A stretch of DNA of 64,000 nt. Origin: Treponema sp. GTDB taxonomy: Bacteria > Spirochaetota > Spirochaetia > Treponematales > Treponemataceae. Both the position numbers and the translations under genes were made by a program. The stretch's first letter is position 1. Each line of letters begins with the position of its first letter. The stretch is taken from assembly GCA_016282835.1 (NCBI GenBank), contig JAEELR010000225.1, forward strand, positions 1-64,000, in the 5' to 3' direction. Below the pieces are notes generated by a model. The model had not been told where the DNA came from, did no database searches, and saw only the letters and a list, made by a program, of their open reading frames with translations. This document shows, piece by piece, positions 12,539-21,951 of this stretch.

Positions 12539-12649
12539 TGTGGATAAGTTAAGAATAATATGATAATATGATGTGGAAAAGTTGTGAATAAAATTTTTCT
12601 TTGTTAATTTGTGGAAAAAGTGTGGAAAAAAATCCACAACTTATTAACA
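12539..12649. promoter_or_regulatory. oriC: oriC DnaA-box cluster between dnaA and dnaN
   Basis: TGTGGATAA (12539-12547, perfect on minus), TGTGGAAAA (12572, 12610, 12621), TGTGAATAA (12583), AAATCCACA (12630), TTATTAACA (12641). Confidence 0.8.
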
Positions 12650-12704
12650 GCTTAATTTGTTATAACACAAAGAAATAATAAAGTTTTTAAGAAATTCACA
12701 GCCA

Positions 12705-12722
12705 CTATTATTATTATTACTA
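12705..12722. promoter_or_regulatory. DnaA-trio-like tract CTATTATTATTATTACTA and adjacent AT-rich unwinding region
   Basis: Six consecutive NTA triplets read as TAG/TAA repeats on the opposite strand, downstream of the boxes and followed by AT-only sequence. Confidence 0.55.
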
Positions 12723-12801
12723 AATTTATAAATTTATATATAATAATTGTATAAATATACAAAAGTATTGCATATTTAACATAACAAAAAGGGGAACATA
12801 T

Positions 12802-13923
12802 ATGAAATTTACATTTGACAGAAATTTAATGATTAAAGAAATTTCTATAGCTCAAGAAATCATATCAACAAAAAATGCTGTATCAATTTTATCTAATGTT
12901 TTATTAAATGCACATAATAATACTTTAGTTATAAAAGCAACTGATATCAAAGTAAATTACGAAACACAAATTCCTGTTCAGATAGAAGAAGAAGGTTCTA
13001 CTACAATTTATTGTGATAAATTTATGGGCATATTAAATTCTTTACCAGAAGGTGAAATTGAATTTAATCAGACAACTGAAGGTGAAAATAATTCAGTTCT
13101 TGTAAACATAAAACCTGTTGCTAAAAAAATTAAATTCCAGATGAAAAGTATGTCAGAAGATAAATTCCCTGAATTTGAATCTGCAGAAAATGTTCCTTAT
13201 TTTGAAATTTCATCAAAAGACATTAAAGAAATGATTGCACAGACTTCATTTGCAGTAAGTGAAGATGAAACAAGATTCTTTATGAATGGTGTTTATTTTG
13301 AAAAGAAAGATGATAATTTAAATCTTGTAGCAACAGATGGAAGAAGATTAAGCTTTGCTTCTAAATCAATTCTTGCAGGAATAAATGATTTTAATGCTGC
13401 AATAGTTCATCCAAAAATCTTAAATATAATTCTAAAGCATGCTCCGGAAGAAGGAAACATTTCTTTAGCAATTGTAGATAAAATGATTTTCTTTAAATTC
13501 GGAAACTACAAATTCGGCTCTGTTCTTTTGGAAGGAAAATTTCCTGATTACACAAGAGTTATTCCTGCAGCACAGTCACATAAATTTATTGTTACAAAAA
13601 GTGATTTAGTTGATGCTTTAAGAAGAGTTGCACTTATGGTTGATAGAAAAGCCGGAAGACTTTATTTAAGTGTTTCAGATGGAGTTTTAAAAATAACTTC
13701 CCAGCAGTCTGAATTGGGAAGTGCTGATGAAGAAATTCCTTGTGAATACGCAGGTGATTCTTACACATTAGCATTAAATTACAGATACATAGATGAACCA
13801 TTAAAAGAGTTAGACAGTGAAAAAGTTGGTTTTGAATTTACAGAAGAAATGAAAGCTGTAACAATGAGACCAGAACCAGAGAAAGACTATTTTCACATAA
13901 TTATGCCAATGCAAAAAGAATAA
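12802..13923 (+). CDS. dnaN: DNA polymerase III beta subunit (sliding clamp)
   Basis: 373-aa ORF; C-terminus YFHIIMPMQ; synteny with dnaA/recF. Confidence 0.96.
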   Translation: MKFTFDRNLMIKEISIAQEIISTKNAVSILSNVLLNAHNNTLVIKATDIKVNYETQIPVQIEEEGSTTIYCDKFMGILNSLPEGEIEFNQTTEGENNSVLVNIKPVAKKIKFQMKSMSEDKFPEFESAENVPYFEISSKDIKEMIAQTSFAVSEDETRFFMNGVYFEKKDDNLNLVATDGRRLSFASKSILAGINDFNAAIVHPKILNIILKHAPEEGNISLAIVDKMIFFKFGNYKFGSVLLEGKFPDYTRVIPAAQSHKFIVTKSDLVDALRRVALMVDRKAGRLYLSVSDGVLKITSQQSELGSADEEIPCEYAGDSYTLALNYRYIDEPLKELDSEKVGFEFTEEMKAVTMRPEPEKDYFHIIMPMQKE

Positions 13924-13924
13924 A

Positions 13925-15055
13925 GTGCCCTTTTTGTCATTAAGTCCAGTAAATTTCAGAAATCTCAAAAACAGTGATATTGATTTATCAGCAAAAGAAA
14001 TTTTTTTTGTAGGTAAAAACGGTCAGGGAAAAAGTAATTTATTGGAGTGTTTATATTATTCAGCTTATGCTTCATCCTTCAGGACAAATATTGATAATGA
14101 AATAATTAAAAAAGGTGAAAATGGATTCAGCATAAGAACAATTTTTAGAGAAAATGAAAGTAATATTCATACAACAAATATAATCTATGAAAAGAATATA
14201 AAAAAAATTGAAAAAGACGGAAAAATGATTCATGACAGAAAAGAACTAATAAATACAATGCCCTGCGTTCTTTATAATCATGATGATTTGGATTTTGCAG
14301 TGGGCTCTCCTGAAAGAAGAAGATTTTTTATAGATCAGTCATTAACAATGTATGATGTTGTTTATGTTGATGTGTTAAGAAGATATAAAAAAATTTTGAA
14401 AAACAGAAATATATGCCTGAAAGAAAAAAATTACAGCTTATTGGAAACTTATGATTTTCAAATAGCACAGAACGGACTGGAAATTATAAAGAAAAGAAAA
14501 AATGCAGTATTTACTTTTAATCAAATTTTTGGAAAGCTGTATGAACAGGTAACAGGAATTTCTAATGTAATAATAAAATATAAACCTTCCTGGAAAAAAA
14601 CTTCTAATATAAATGCAGAAGAAAGTTTTTATGGAGATATAAATATTCCTTCGATTGATGATATTTTAGAGCATTTAAAATCACAGAGAGAAGTAGAAAA
14701 AATTATGTGTACTACAATGAGTGGTCCGCATAGAGATAAAATTGTTTTTGAAAGAAATAAAGAACCATTTGTTCCTGTTGCATCAACTGGACAAAGAAGA
14801 CTTTTAGCACTAATACTTAGAAATTCACAGGCACAATACTATTCACAAATAATTGGAAAAAAGCCAATTCTTTTAATGGATGATGTTATGCTTGAATTAG
14901 ATCCTGAAAAGAGAGAAATTTTTACATCTTTACTTCCAGAATATGATCAGCTGATTTGTACTTTTTTACCTGGAGAAATTTATAATAAATTCAAAAGAGA
15001 AAAAACAAAAGTTTATGAAATCTCAGAAGGAAACTGGAGCTTATTAAATGAATAA
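13925..15055 (+). CDS. recF: DNA replication and repair protein RecF (GTG start)
   Basis: Walker A FVGKNGQGKSNLLECLYY; C-terminal STGQRRLLALILR and LLMDDVMLELD. Confidence 0.95.
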   Translation: MPFLSLSPVNFRNLKNSDIDLSAKEIFFVGKNGQGKSNLLECLYYSAYASSFRTNIDNEIIKKGENGFSIRTIFRENESNIHTTNIIYEKNIKKIEKDGKMIHDRKELINTMPCVLYNHDDLDFAVGSPERRRFFIDQSLTMYDVVYVDVLRRYKKILKNRNICLKEKNYSLLETYDFQIAQNGLEIIKKRKNAVFTFNQIFGKLYEQVTGISNVIIKYKPSWKKTSNINAEESFYGDINIPSIDDILEHLKSQREVEKIMCTTMSGPHRDKIVFERNKEPFVPVASTGQRRLLALILRNSQAQYYSQIIGKKPILLMDDVMLELDPEKREIFTSLLPEYDQLICTFLPGEIYNKFKREKTKVYEISEGNWSLLNE

Positions 15056-15581
15056 TATAAATCAATACTTAGAAAAAATATTAGATGATAAAAACAGAGA
15101 AATAATAAATAATTCAGCAAAGGTTTTAACAGTCTGGGAAAAAGTATTGGAAAAAATAAAATCGCCTGTAAATCCAAATGAAGGTATAAAGCTTTTAGAA
15201 CATACAAGGATAATAGAATTAAAAAATAATATTTTAACTGTAGAAGTAGATCATCCTGGGTGGATTGAATTATTAAACCTTCACAAAAAATTTATTCTAA
15301 AAGGAATAAAAATGAATTTGCCGGATGTTGAAATAGAAACTATGGCATATACCTTAAAGGGAAATAAAGCAGAATACATTGATAACAGAACTCAGGAAGA
15401 AAAACAAAGAGATGTATTTATTGAAACTAAAAAAAGATTATTGAGAGAAGAAAAAAATATTAAAAATAATGTATACGATAAAAATGAGATAAAAGGAAAT
15501 AAAACCTTACCGGAAGAGCTGGTTAAAGTATTTAAGGAAATAGAAAACTCTATGTTGACCAATTCTTCTAATAAATGTTAA
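15048..15581 (+). CDS. DUF721 family protein
   Basis: Position recF-X-rpmH; ...[28 protein letters not shown], a DUF721-type C-terminal pattern. Confidence 0.7.
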   Translation: MNNINQYLEKILDDKNREIINNSAKVLTVWEKVLEKIKSPVNPNEGIKLLEHTRIIELKNNILTVEVDHPGWIELLNLHKKFILKGIKMNLPDVEIETMAYTLKGNKAEYIDNRTQEEKQRDVFIETKKRLLREEKNIKNNVYDKNEIKGNKTLPEELVKVFKEIENSMLTNSSNKC

Positions 15582-15630
15582 TATTCACAACACTAAAATT
15601 GAAATTATTATAATTTATATAGGAGTTATT

Positions 15631-15786
15631 ATGTTAAGAACATATCAGCCAAGCAAAGTAAAAAGAAACAGAAAATTTGGTTTCAGAGCAAGAATGGCAA
15701 CAAGAGGTGGTAGAGCAGTATTAGCAAGAAGAAGAGCAAAGGGAAGACATAAGCTTTCAGTTGCTGACGAAAAAAACAAGTACTAA
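15631..15786 (+). CDS. rpmH: 50S ribosomal protein L34 (not in the ORF track; 51 aa)
   Basis: Direct translation [51 protein letters not shown]. Confidence 0.98.
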   Translation: MLRTYQPSKVKRNRKFGFRARMATRGGRAVLARRRAKGRHKLSVADEKNKY

Positions 15787-15801
15787 TAAAATTGAACAGG
15801 G

Positions 15802-16164
15802 ATGGAAACGGATAATATAAAAACAGGATGTTTTAGTAAAAAAGAACATATAAAACGTCCTGCCGACATCCAGAATCTTTTTAGAAATGGTAAAAGGATA
15901 AGTATAAAAGATGCAAAGATATTTTTTATACAGAATAATTTAGATTATAATCGAATAGGATTCCCTTTACCACATGGTTATGGAAATGCTGTACAAAGAA
16001 ATAAAGCAAAAAGATATAACCGTGAAACATATCGTTTATTTAAAACGCACCTGAACATCGGATATGATATTCTTTTCTTAGTTTATTCCGAAAAAAGCTC
16101 GTTCAACTCAAGGTGTGAACAATTTGAAACATTATGCAAAAAAGCTGGCTTATTGAAAGAATAA
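15802..16164 (+). CDS. rnpA: Ribonuclease P protein component
   Basis: Position after rpm[22 protein letters not shown] signature-like motif. Confidence 0.9.
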   Translation: METDNIKTGCFSKKEHIKRPADIQNLFRNGKRISIKDAKIFFIQNNLDYNRIGFPLPHGYGNAVQRNKAKRYNRETYRLFKTHLNIGYDILFLVYSEKSSFNSRCEQFETLCKKAGLLKE

Positions 16165-16382
16165 ATGAATTTGTAAAAAAATTCTTTTTATTACTGATAA
16201 GAGGTTATCAAAAATTTATATCTCCATTATTTTCATCCTGCTGTAGATTTACACCTACATGTTCACAGTATGCTTTAGAATCAATTAAAAAATATGGACC
16301 CTGGAAAGGAATGTATTTAGCAATAAAAAGAATTTCTAAATGCCATCCTTATCACAAGGGAGGATATGATCCTGTTCCATAA
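16134..16382 (+). CDS. yidD: Membrane protein insertion efficiency factor YidD
   Basis: [62 protein letters not shown]. Confidence 0.96.
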   Translation: MQKSWLIERINEFVKKFFLLLIRGYQKFISPLFSSCCRFTPTCSQYALESIKKYGPWKGMYLAIKRISKCHPYHKGGYDPVP

Positions 16383-16396
16383 AAAAGAGGAATAAA

Positions 16397-18208
16397 ATGA
16401 ATAAAAATACCTTAATTGCGGTTTTATTATCTTCACTTGTTATTGTTGTAACAATGGTAGTAAATGTTAAATTCTTTGGACCAAAGCAAAATCCAAATGC
16501 ACAGAAAGTTAAAGAAACAGCACCGGTAACAGAAGAAAAAGAAGAAGCTGCAGAAAACACACTATATGTTGCAGAAGAAAATTCTGAGTTACAGGAAGAA
16601 AGATATACAATTGAAACAAAGAAAGTAATTGTAGAATTCACAAACAAAGGCGGAGATATTATCAGCTATAAACTAAAAGAACACCTTGATAAGGAAACAC
16701 AGGAAGGTGTTGAAATGGTTGATAATGTGACTGAAAAAAACAGAGCCTTTTCAATGACTTTAGGTAATGAATTAAATCCAGTTTTAAGTGATTACTTTAA
16801 TGTAAAAAAAATTGATGATTATACAATTGGATTTTATAAGAGTTATGAAGTTGATGGAAATAAAGTAGTTATAGGAAAAAGATATTCATTTAAAGAAGAT
16901 GATTATTTGTTCAAACTAGACATTACATTAAATTCAGAAGAAGAAGGAAAGAATATCAATCTTAACGGCGATTCATATTCAATCAGAACTTCTCCTCAGA
17001 TTGGACCACATTACAATAAAAAAGACAGATATGATTCAAGACAGGTAATTACATATACTGGAAATAAAGCTGCAAGAAAACCTATAGCAACAAAAATCTA
17101 TAAAAATTCATATGAATGGGCAGGTGTTGCCGGAAAATATTTTACAACCTTAGTAAAACCAGTTTCGCCACTCACAATGGAAGCTTATGTAAACTGTTCT
17201 AATGAAGAAATAAACGGATACAGTAATTCACAAATCTTTTTAACAAGAAAAGCTGAAGATTCTAAAAATATAAATGACAGTTATTATGTTTATATAGGAC
17301 CAAGAAGTGAAAGTGAACTTATAAAATATAATTCACAGGATAAAAACAGCTGGAATCTTTCGGGATTAAAATTTAACAATGCTTTACAGACAAGCGGTTT
17401 ATTTTCATGGATAGAAATTGCACTTAAATGGTCACTTGAAATGATTTACAAGCTTTTGCAGAAAATGAACATTGCTAACTGGGGTACAGCAATTATTATC
17501 TTAACAATTTTACTGAAATTAATTTTGTTCCCTGTAAACCAGAAATTTGCAATGAGTTCTATAAAGATGCAGGAGATTCAGCCAAAAGTAAAGGAACTTC
17601 AGGACAAATATAAAAATGACCAGCAGAAACTAAGCATGGAAATGAATAAGTTATACAAAGAATCAGGCTATAGTCCTCTTGGAGGCTGTTTACCAATGAT
17701 TTTCCAGTTTGTAATTCTTATTTCATTATTCAATGTATTCAATAATTATTTTGAATTCCGTGGAGCTTCATTTATAAAAGGATGGATTGAAGATTTGTCT
17801 GTAGGTGACAGTGTCTGGTCATGGAAAAAACAAATTCCTGTAATTTCAGCATTTACTGGAAACAATATCCGTATACTTCCATTTTTGTATACTGTTTTCC
17901 AGATTATAAACGGTGCAATTACACAGCATGCTGCTAAAGAAAACGGTCAGGACAATTCCGGCAATCCGGGAATGCAGGCTTCAATGAAATACATGAATTA
18001 TTTCTTGCCGTTAATTTTCTTCTTTATGTTCTATAATGTTCCAAGTGGACTTTTGCTTTACTGGTCATTAAGTAACTTCCTCCAGTTAGGACAGCAGTTG
18101 CTTATCAATCATCAGACAAAAAAGAAGAGAATGGAATTAGAAGCAAATAAAGTTGTTGTTAATAAGAATGTTGCAAAATTTAAAGGCGGAATGAAAAAAA
18201 CCCGCTAA
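16397..18208 (+). CDS. yidC: Membrane protein insertase YidC
   Basis: 603 aa; periplasmic domain and conserved YidC/Oxa1 core (SSIKMQEIQPKVKELQDKYKNDQQKLSMEMNKLYKESGYSPLGGCLPMIFQF). Confidence 0.97.
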   Translation: MNKNTLIAVLLSSLVIVVTMVVNVKFFGPKQNPNAQKVKETAPVTEEKEEAAENTLYVAEENSELQEERYTIETKKVIVEFTNKGGDIISYKLKEHLDKETQEGVEMVDNVTEKNRAFSMTLGNELNPVLSDYFNVKKIDDYTIGFYKSYEVDGNKVVIGKRYSFKEDDYLFKLDITLNSEEEGKNINLNGDSYSIRTSPQIGPHYNKKDRYDSRQVITYTGNKAARKPIATKIYKNSYEWAGVAGKYFTTLVKPVSPLTMEAYVNCSNEEINGYSNSQIFLTRKAEDSKNINDSYYVYIGPRSESELIKYNSQDKNSWNLSGLKFNNALQTSGLFSWIEIALKWSLEMIYKLLQKMNIANWGTAIIILTILLKLILFPVNQKFAMSSIKMQEIQPKVKELQDKYKNDQQKLSMEMNKLYKESGYSPLGGCLPMIFQFVILISLFNVFNNYFEFRGASFIKGWIEDLSVGDSVWSWKKQIPVISAFTGNNIRILPFLYTVFQIINGAITQHAAKENGQDNSGNPGMQASMKYMNYFLPLIFFFMFYNVPSGLLLYWSLSNFLQLGQQLLINHQTKKKRMELEANKVVVNKNVAKFKGGMKKTR

Positions 18209-18235
18209 AAAATAAATTTTATAAGAAGGTATAAT

Positions 18236-18952
18236 ATGACATACGAGTACGAAGGAAAAACAGAAAAAGAAGCAATTGAAAAAGCTGCTGCAGAATTAGG
18301 ATTGGAAAAAGAACAGTTTGATGTAGAAATTTTAGAGACACAGAAAAAGACATTGTTTAAAACTGGTTATGTAAAAATCAGAGTACATACAGTTGATAAT
18401 GTTGATAATGTTTCTTCAGAGTTTGACGGAAAAGTTCCAAATGCAACTGTAAGGGCAAATAACCCAAGAATCGTTTCTAACCCAATGCCACAGGATGAAT
18501 TTGAACAGAAGTTAATTGATTTCGTAAAAGAAATGATTACAAAAATGGGATATGAAGTAACTGTTGAAATTATGTTCCGCGAAGAAAAGAAAATCGGCAT
18601 TAAATTGACAAGCGAAAAATCTTCAATCCTTATTGGAAGAAAAGGAAAGAACCTTGATGCTCTCCAGCTTTTAGTAAATGTATATGCAGGACACTTGGGA
18701 AGAGAAGACATAAGAATTATTCTTGATACAGAAAATTATAGAATCAGAAGGGAAGAAACTTTAGTAAGACTTGCATATAACACTGCAGACAAAGTAAGAA
18801 GAACCCGCAATTCAATTTTACTTGAACCAATGAATCCTTTTGAAAGAAGATTGATTCACACAACATTAAATGACATTCCTGAAGTTGAAACCAAAAGCGA
18901 AGGAGATGGTTTATATAAACAGGTACGAGTTATTTATAAAGGATTACGCTGA
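18236..18952 (+). CDS. jag: Jag/KhpB family RNA-binding protein (Jag-N, KH, R3H)
   Basis: YEGKTEKEAIEKAAAELGLEKEQFDVEIL (Jag_N), ILIGRKGKNLDALQ (KH), NPFERRLIHTTL (R3H). Confidence 0.92.
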   Translation: MTYEYEGKTEKEAIEKAAAELGLEKEQFDVEILETQKKTLFKTGYVKIRVHTVDNVDNVSSEFDGKVPNATVRANNPRIVSNPMPQDEFEQKLIDFVKEMITKMGYEVTVEIMFREEKKIGIKLTSEKSSILIGRKGKNLDALQLLVNVYAGHLGREDIRIILDTENYRIRREETLVRLAYNTADKVRRTRNSILLEPMNPFERRLIHTTLNDIPEVETKSEGDGLYKQVRVIYKGLR

Positions 18953-18997
18953 TAAATAATTTGTAAACAAAAATATTTGCAAAGGAGGATACAGAAT

Positions 18998-19780
18998 ATG
19001 AAATACAATAAGCTTAAGTTTTTGATTTCAGGTTTTATATTTTGTTTGATTTGTAATACAGGTATTTTTGCTTATACTGTTAATGAAGTTGTAGATGAAA
19101 AATTTGTTTTAGAACTGCAGAATAAAAAGAATCTGGAAAGATGTTTATTTAATATTCCAAATGCAGATTTTATTTATACACCGAATACAGAGCTTGCTAA
19201 TAAAACAAAAAAAATGTGGCCGGCATCTAAAAATCCACCGGTTTATATTGCAGAAGAATTATATCTTCTAAAAAAAGAGGACCTTGGCGAAAAGGCAACT
19301 ATTGAAAATGCATCTAAAATAATGCGTTCAATCAGTAAAATGCAGGGAATGCTTTATTATTCAAACACTCACAAGAAAGAAAAAGTTCTTTATAAAGAGT
19401 GTTATAGAATAAAAGGTCCAAATGATTTAACTCGGATTGATGATGATGTAACTGGCTCTGCTGACGGTAAAATAATGTACTGTGTACAAAATGACTCATC
19501 GTTTGGCAAAACTAACTACCGTTTGGAGTATCATCAGACAGAAAAAGAAGTTAGTGCCGAGTTTATTAGTATTTCACCATTGTATGCAGGTCCTATAAAG
19601 ACAATAGATACAGATGATTTGAGAATAAGTGTTGTAATTACCGATTGTGATGACTACCTGTTAGTTTATATGGCAATAAAAACAATTTGTCCTTCAATGC
19701 CTGTATTTAAGAAAACAATGGATGAATCGTTCAGCGCAAGATTAAATGCAATTTATAAATGGTTTATGAAGCAATTTTAA
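18998..19780 (+). CDS. Exported protein of unknown function
   Basis: Signal peptide MKYNKLKFLISGFIFCLICNTGIFAY after an SD (aaaggagg); ORF-track start 18977 is upstream. Confidence 0.65.
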   Translation: MKYNKLKFLISGFIFCLICNTGIFAYTVNEVVDEKFVLELQNKKNLERCLFNIPNADFIYTPNTELANKTKKMWPASKNPPVYIAEELYLLKKEDLGEKATIENASKIMRSISKMQGMLYYSNTHKKEKVLYKECYRIKGPNDLTRIDDDVTGSADGKIMYCVQNDSSFGKTNYRLEYHQTEKEVSAEFISISPLYAGPIKTIDTDDLRISVVITDCDDYLLVYMAIKTICPSMPVFKKTMDESFSARLNAIYKWFMKQF

Positions 19781-19796
19781 TGCATAAGGGGATTAT

Positions 19797-20849
19797 ATGA
19801 AAAAGTCAAAAATTATTATGGCTGCAATAATAGGCTGTATGCTTATTAATTGTGGTTGTGCACAAAAAAAAGGAGTGAAACAAGTGAAAGCAGAAGAAGT
19901 TTTAAAAGATGCTAAAGGAGTATTTGCAGTATTAGATACTTCAAAGGGTGAGATTATACTTAATTTGTATTATAAAGGTGTTCCAATGACAGTTACAAAT
20001 TTTGTCGGTCTGGCAGAAGGAAATTTTGATGTAACTAAAGGAAAGAAATTTTATAACGGAATAAAATTTCATCGTGTAATTGCAGATTTTATGATTCAGG
20101 GTGGAGATCCAACAGGATCTGGAGCTGGCGGTCCTGGATACAGATTTGGTGATGAAATACTTGATAACTTAAAGTTTACAGGTCCAGGTGTTCTTGCAAT
20201 GGCTAATGCTGGACCAGGAACAAATGGCAGTCAGTTTTTTATAACTCATAAAGCAACTCCATGGTTAAATGGAAAACATACAATCTTTGGTCATGTGTTT
20301 AATGAAGAAAGCCAGGATGTTGTTGATGCAATTGAACAGAATGATGTAATAAAATCTGTAAAGATTTATAGACTTGGAGATGATGCTCAGAAATTCACAG
20401 CAACACAGGCAGATTTTGATAAACTGAGAAAAGAAAATGCTGAAAAATTGAGATTATTAAAAGAACAGGCTTTAAAGGATAAAATTGCAGAAGTTGAAAA
20501 AGCTTTCCCGGGATTTAATAAGGATGAAAATGGAATTTACTACAAAATCACTCGTGAAGGAACTGGAGATGTTTGCGGTTCACGAAGGAATGTTTCTACA
20601 GAGTATAGAGGATATTTTGTAGACGGTTCTGTTTTTGATCAGTCTAAAGGAAGAGGACCATTGGATTTCACAACAGATGTTGGAATGATGATTCCTGGCT
20701 TTGATATTATGGTTCAAAAAATGAAGCTGGGCGAAAAACGAACAGTTGTATTGCCTCCTGATATGGCTTATGGTGAAGCAGGAATTCCTGGTGCTATTCC
20801 ACCAAACAGTTTCTTAGCATTCGATATTGAATTAGTTAAGATTCAATAA
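19797..20849 (+). CDS. Secreted/lipoprotein dual PPIase: cyclophilin domain fused to FKBP domain
   Basis: Lipobox-like LINCGCA; cyclophilin FHRVIADFMIQGGDPTGSGAGGPGYRF...GTNGSQFFIT; FKBP GYFVDGSVFDQSKGRGPLDF...GEKRTVVLPPDMAYGEAG. Confidence 0.93.
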   Translation: MKKSKIIMAAIIGCMLINCGCAQKKGVKQVKAEEVLKDAKGVFAVLDTSKGEIILNLYYKGVPMTVTNFVGLAEGNFDVTKGKKFYNGIKFHRVIADFMIQGGDPTGSGAGGPGYRFGDEILDNLKFTGPGVLAMANAGPGTNGSQFFITHKATPWLNGKHTIFGHVFNEESQDVVDAIEQNDVIKSVKIYRLGDDAQKFTATQADFDKLRKENAEKLRLLKEQALKDKIAEVEKAFPGFNKDENGIYYKITREGTGDVCGSRRNVSTEYRGYFVDGSVFDQSKGRGPLDFTTDVGMMIPGFDIMVQKMKLGEKRTVVLPPDMAYGEAGIPGAIPPNSFLAFDIELVKIQ

Positions 20850-20866
20850 TGACTAAATAAAAGCAT

Positions 20867-20900
20867 TAAGACCACTTTGTAAGCTGCAAGGTGGTCTTTT
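20867..20900 (+). terminator. Rho-independent terminator downstream of the PPIase gene
   Basis: AAGACCACTTTGTAAGCTGCAAGGTGGTCTTTTTTTTT. Confidence 0.85.
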
Positions 20901-20956
20901 TTTTTGCAGTAAATAAATGGGTACAGAAATAAGCTGATTTAAAAATGTTTATAAAA

Positions 20957-21067
20957 TGTGGATAAATAGGTTAAATTGTGGAAAACTCTGTGGAAAACTT
21001 ATGGACTTATCCACAAAAAATGTGAAGTTATCAACAAAATTCTTGAGTTATTCACAAGTAATCCACA
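20957..21067. promoter_or_regulatory. Second dense DnaA-box cluster
   Basis: TGTGGATAA 20957, TGTGGAAAA 20977 and 20989, TTATCCACA 21007 (perfect), TTATCAACA 21028, TTATTCACA 21048, TAATCCACA 21059. Confidence 0.7.
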
Positions 21068-21162
21068 GTAATTTGACAGAAGAAAAACAATAAATAGTGA
21101 AGAAAAAATTTGAGAAATAATGAATTCATAATATAATATAGGATATAAAAAGGGATTATAAG

Positions 21163-21948
21163 ATGAATAAAGAACAATGGAATGCATTTGTTGAATATAG
21201 GGAAAGCATTAAATCAATGGTGACAGATTTTAGTAATTCCTGCTATAAAAATGAATTAAGGGAGTTACAGGAAATTGTTATAGAAAAAAATCCCTCGCAT
21301 TATTCTTTAGAAAATCAATTGGTTTACAATACAGCATACGATGAAATAACAGAAGAAAATAATATAAAGAAAATTATTGTAGGCGATAATCCTGGAAAAG
21401 ATGAACAATTAAACAGGAACAGGAAATATTTGGTAGGACAGGCCGGAAAGCTCGGAGAAACATTTTTTATAAAGAATCCAGAACTGGCTGTTGATTTAAG
21501 GAAAGATGTAATTATAACAAATAAAACTCTCGTTCATACACCTAAAACAAAAGACTTGATTTATATAGAAAAAAACGCATCGCAGGAACTAAAAAATGAA
21601 CTAAAGGTAATTCAAGTGAAAATGGCGGATCTTACCTATGAATTACATAAAAAACTTAATGAAAAACAAACAAACGGTAGTTTAGGGTGTGAATTATGGC
21701 TTGTGGGCTATGGTGAACTGAAAAATAACGGTGTTTTTACTGAATACAAGCAGCAGTTATTCAATAATTATAAAACTAACGATAGTTTATGGAACAAAGT
21801 ATTTGTATACCAGCATTTTTCTATGAACAGGTTCTCTATAGATTTGAGTGAATACAGAAATAAGCATACGACCGATAGTTTAAAAGAATGCCTGGAAAAC
21901 TTAGGAAAGAAACATAAAATCAAAATATTTGAAACTAATGAGAGGTAG
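21163..21948 (+). CDS. Uracil-DNA glycosylase-superfamily-like protein
   Basis: IIVGDNPGKDEQLNRNRKYLVGQAGK resembles the GExPGxxEDxxGxPFVGxAG motif of UDG family 4/5. Confidence 0.5.
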   Translation: MNKEQWNAFVEYRESIKSMVTDFSNSCYKNELRELQEIVIEKNPSHYSLENQLVYNTAYDEITEENNIKKIIVGDNPGKDEQLNRNRKYLVGQAGKLGETFFIKNPELAVDLRKDVIITNKTLVHTPKTKDLIYIEKNASQELKNELKVIQVKMADLTYELHKKLNEKQTNGSLGCELWLVGYGELKNNGVFTEYKQQLFNNYKTNDSLWNKVFVYQHFSMNRFSIDLSEYRNKHTTDSLKECLENLGKKHKIKIFETNER

Positions 21949-21951
21949 TTT

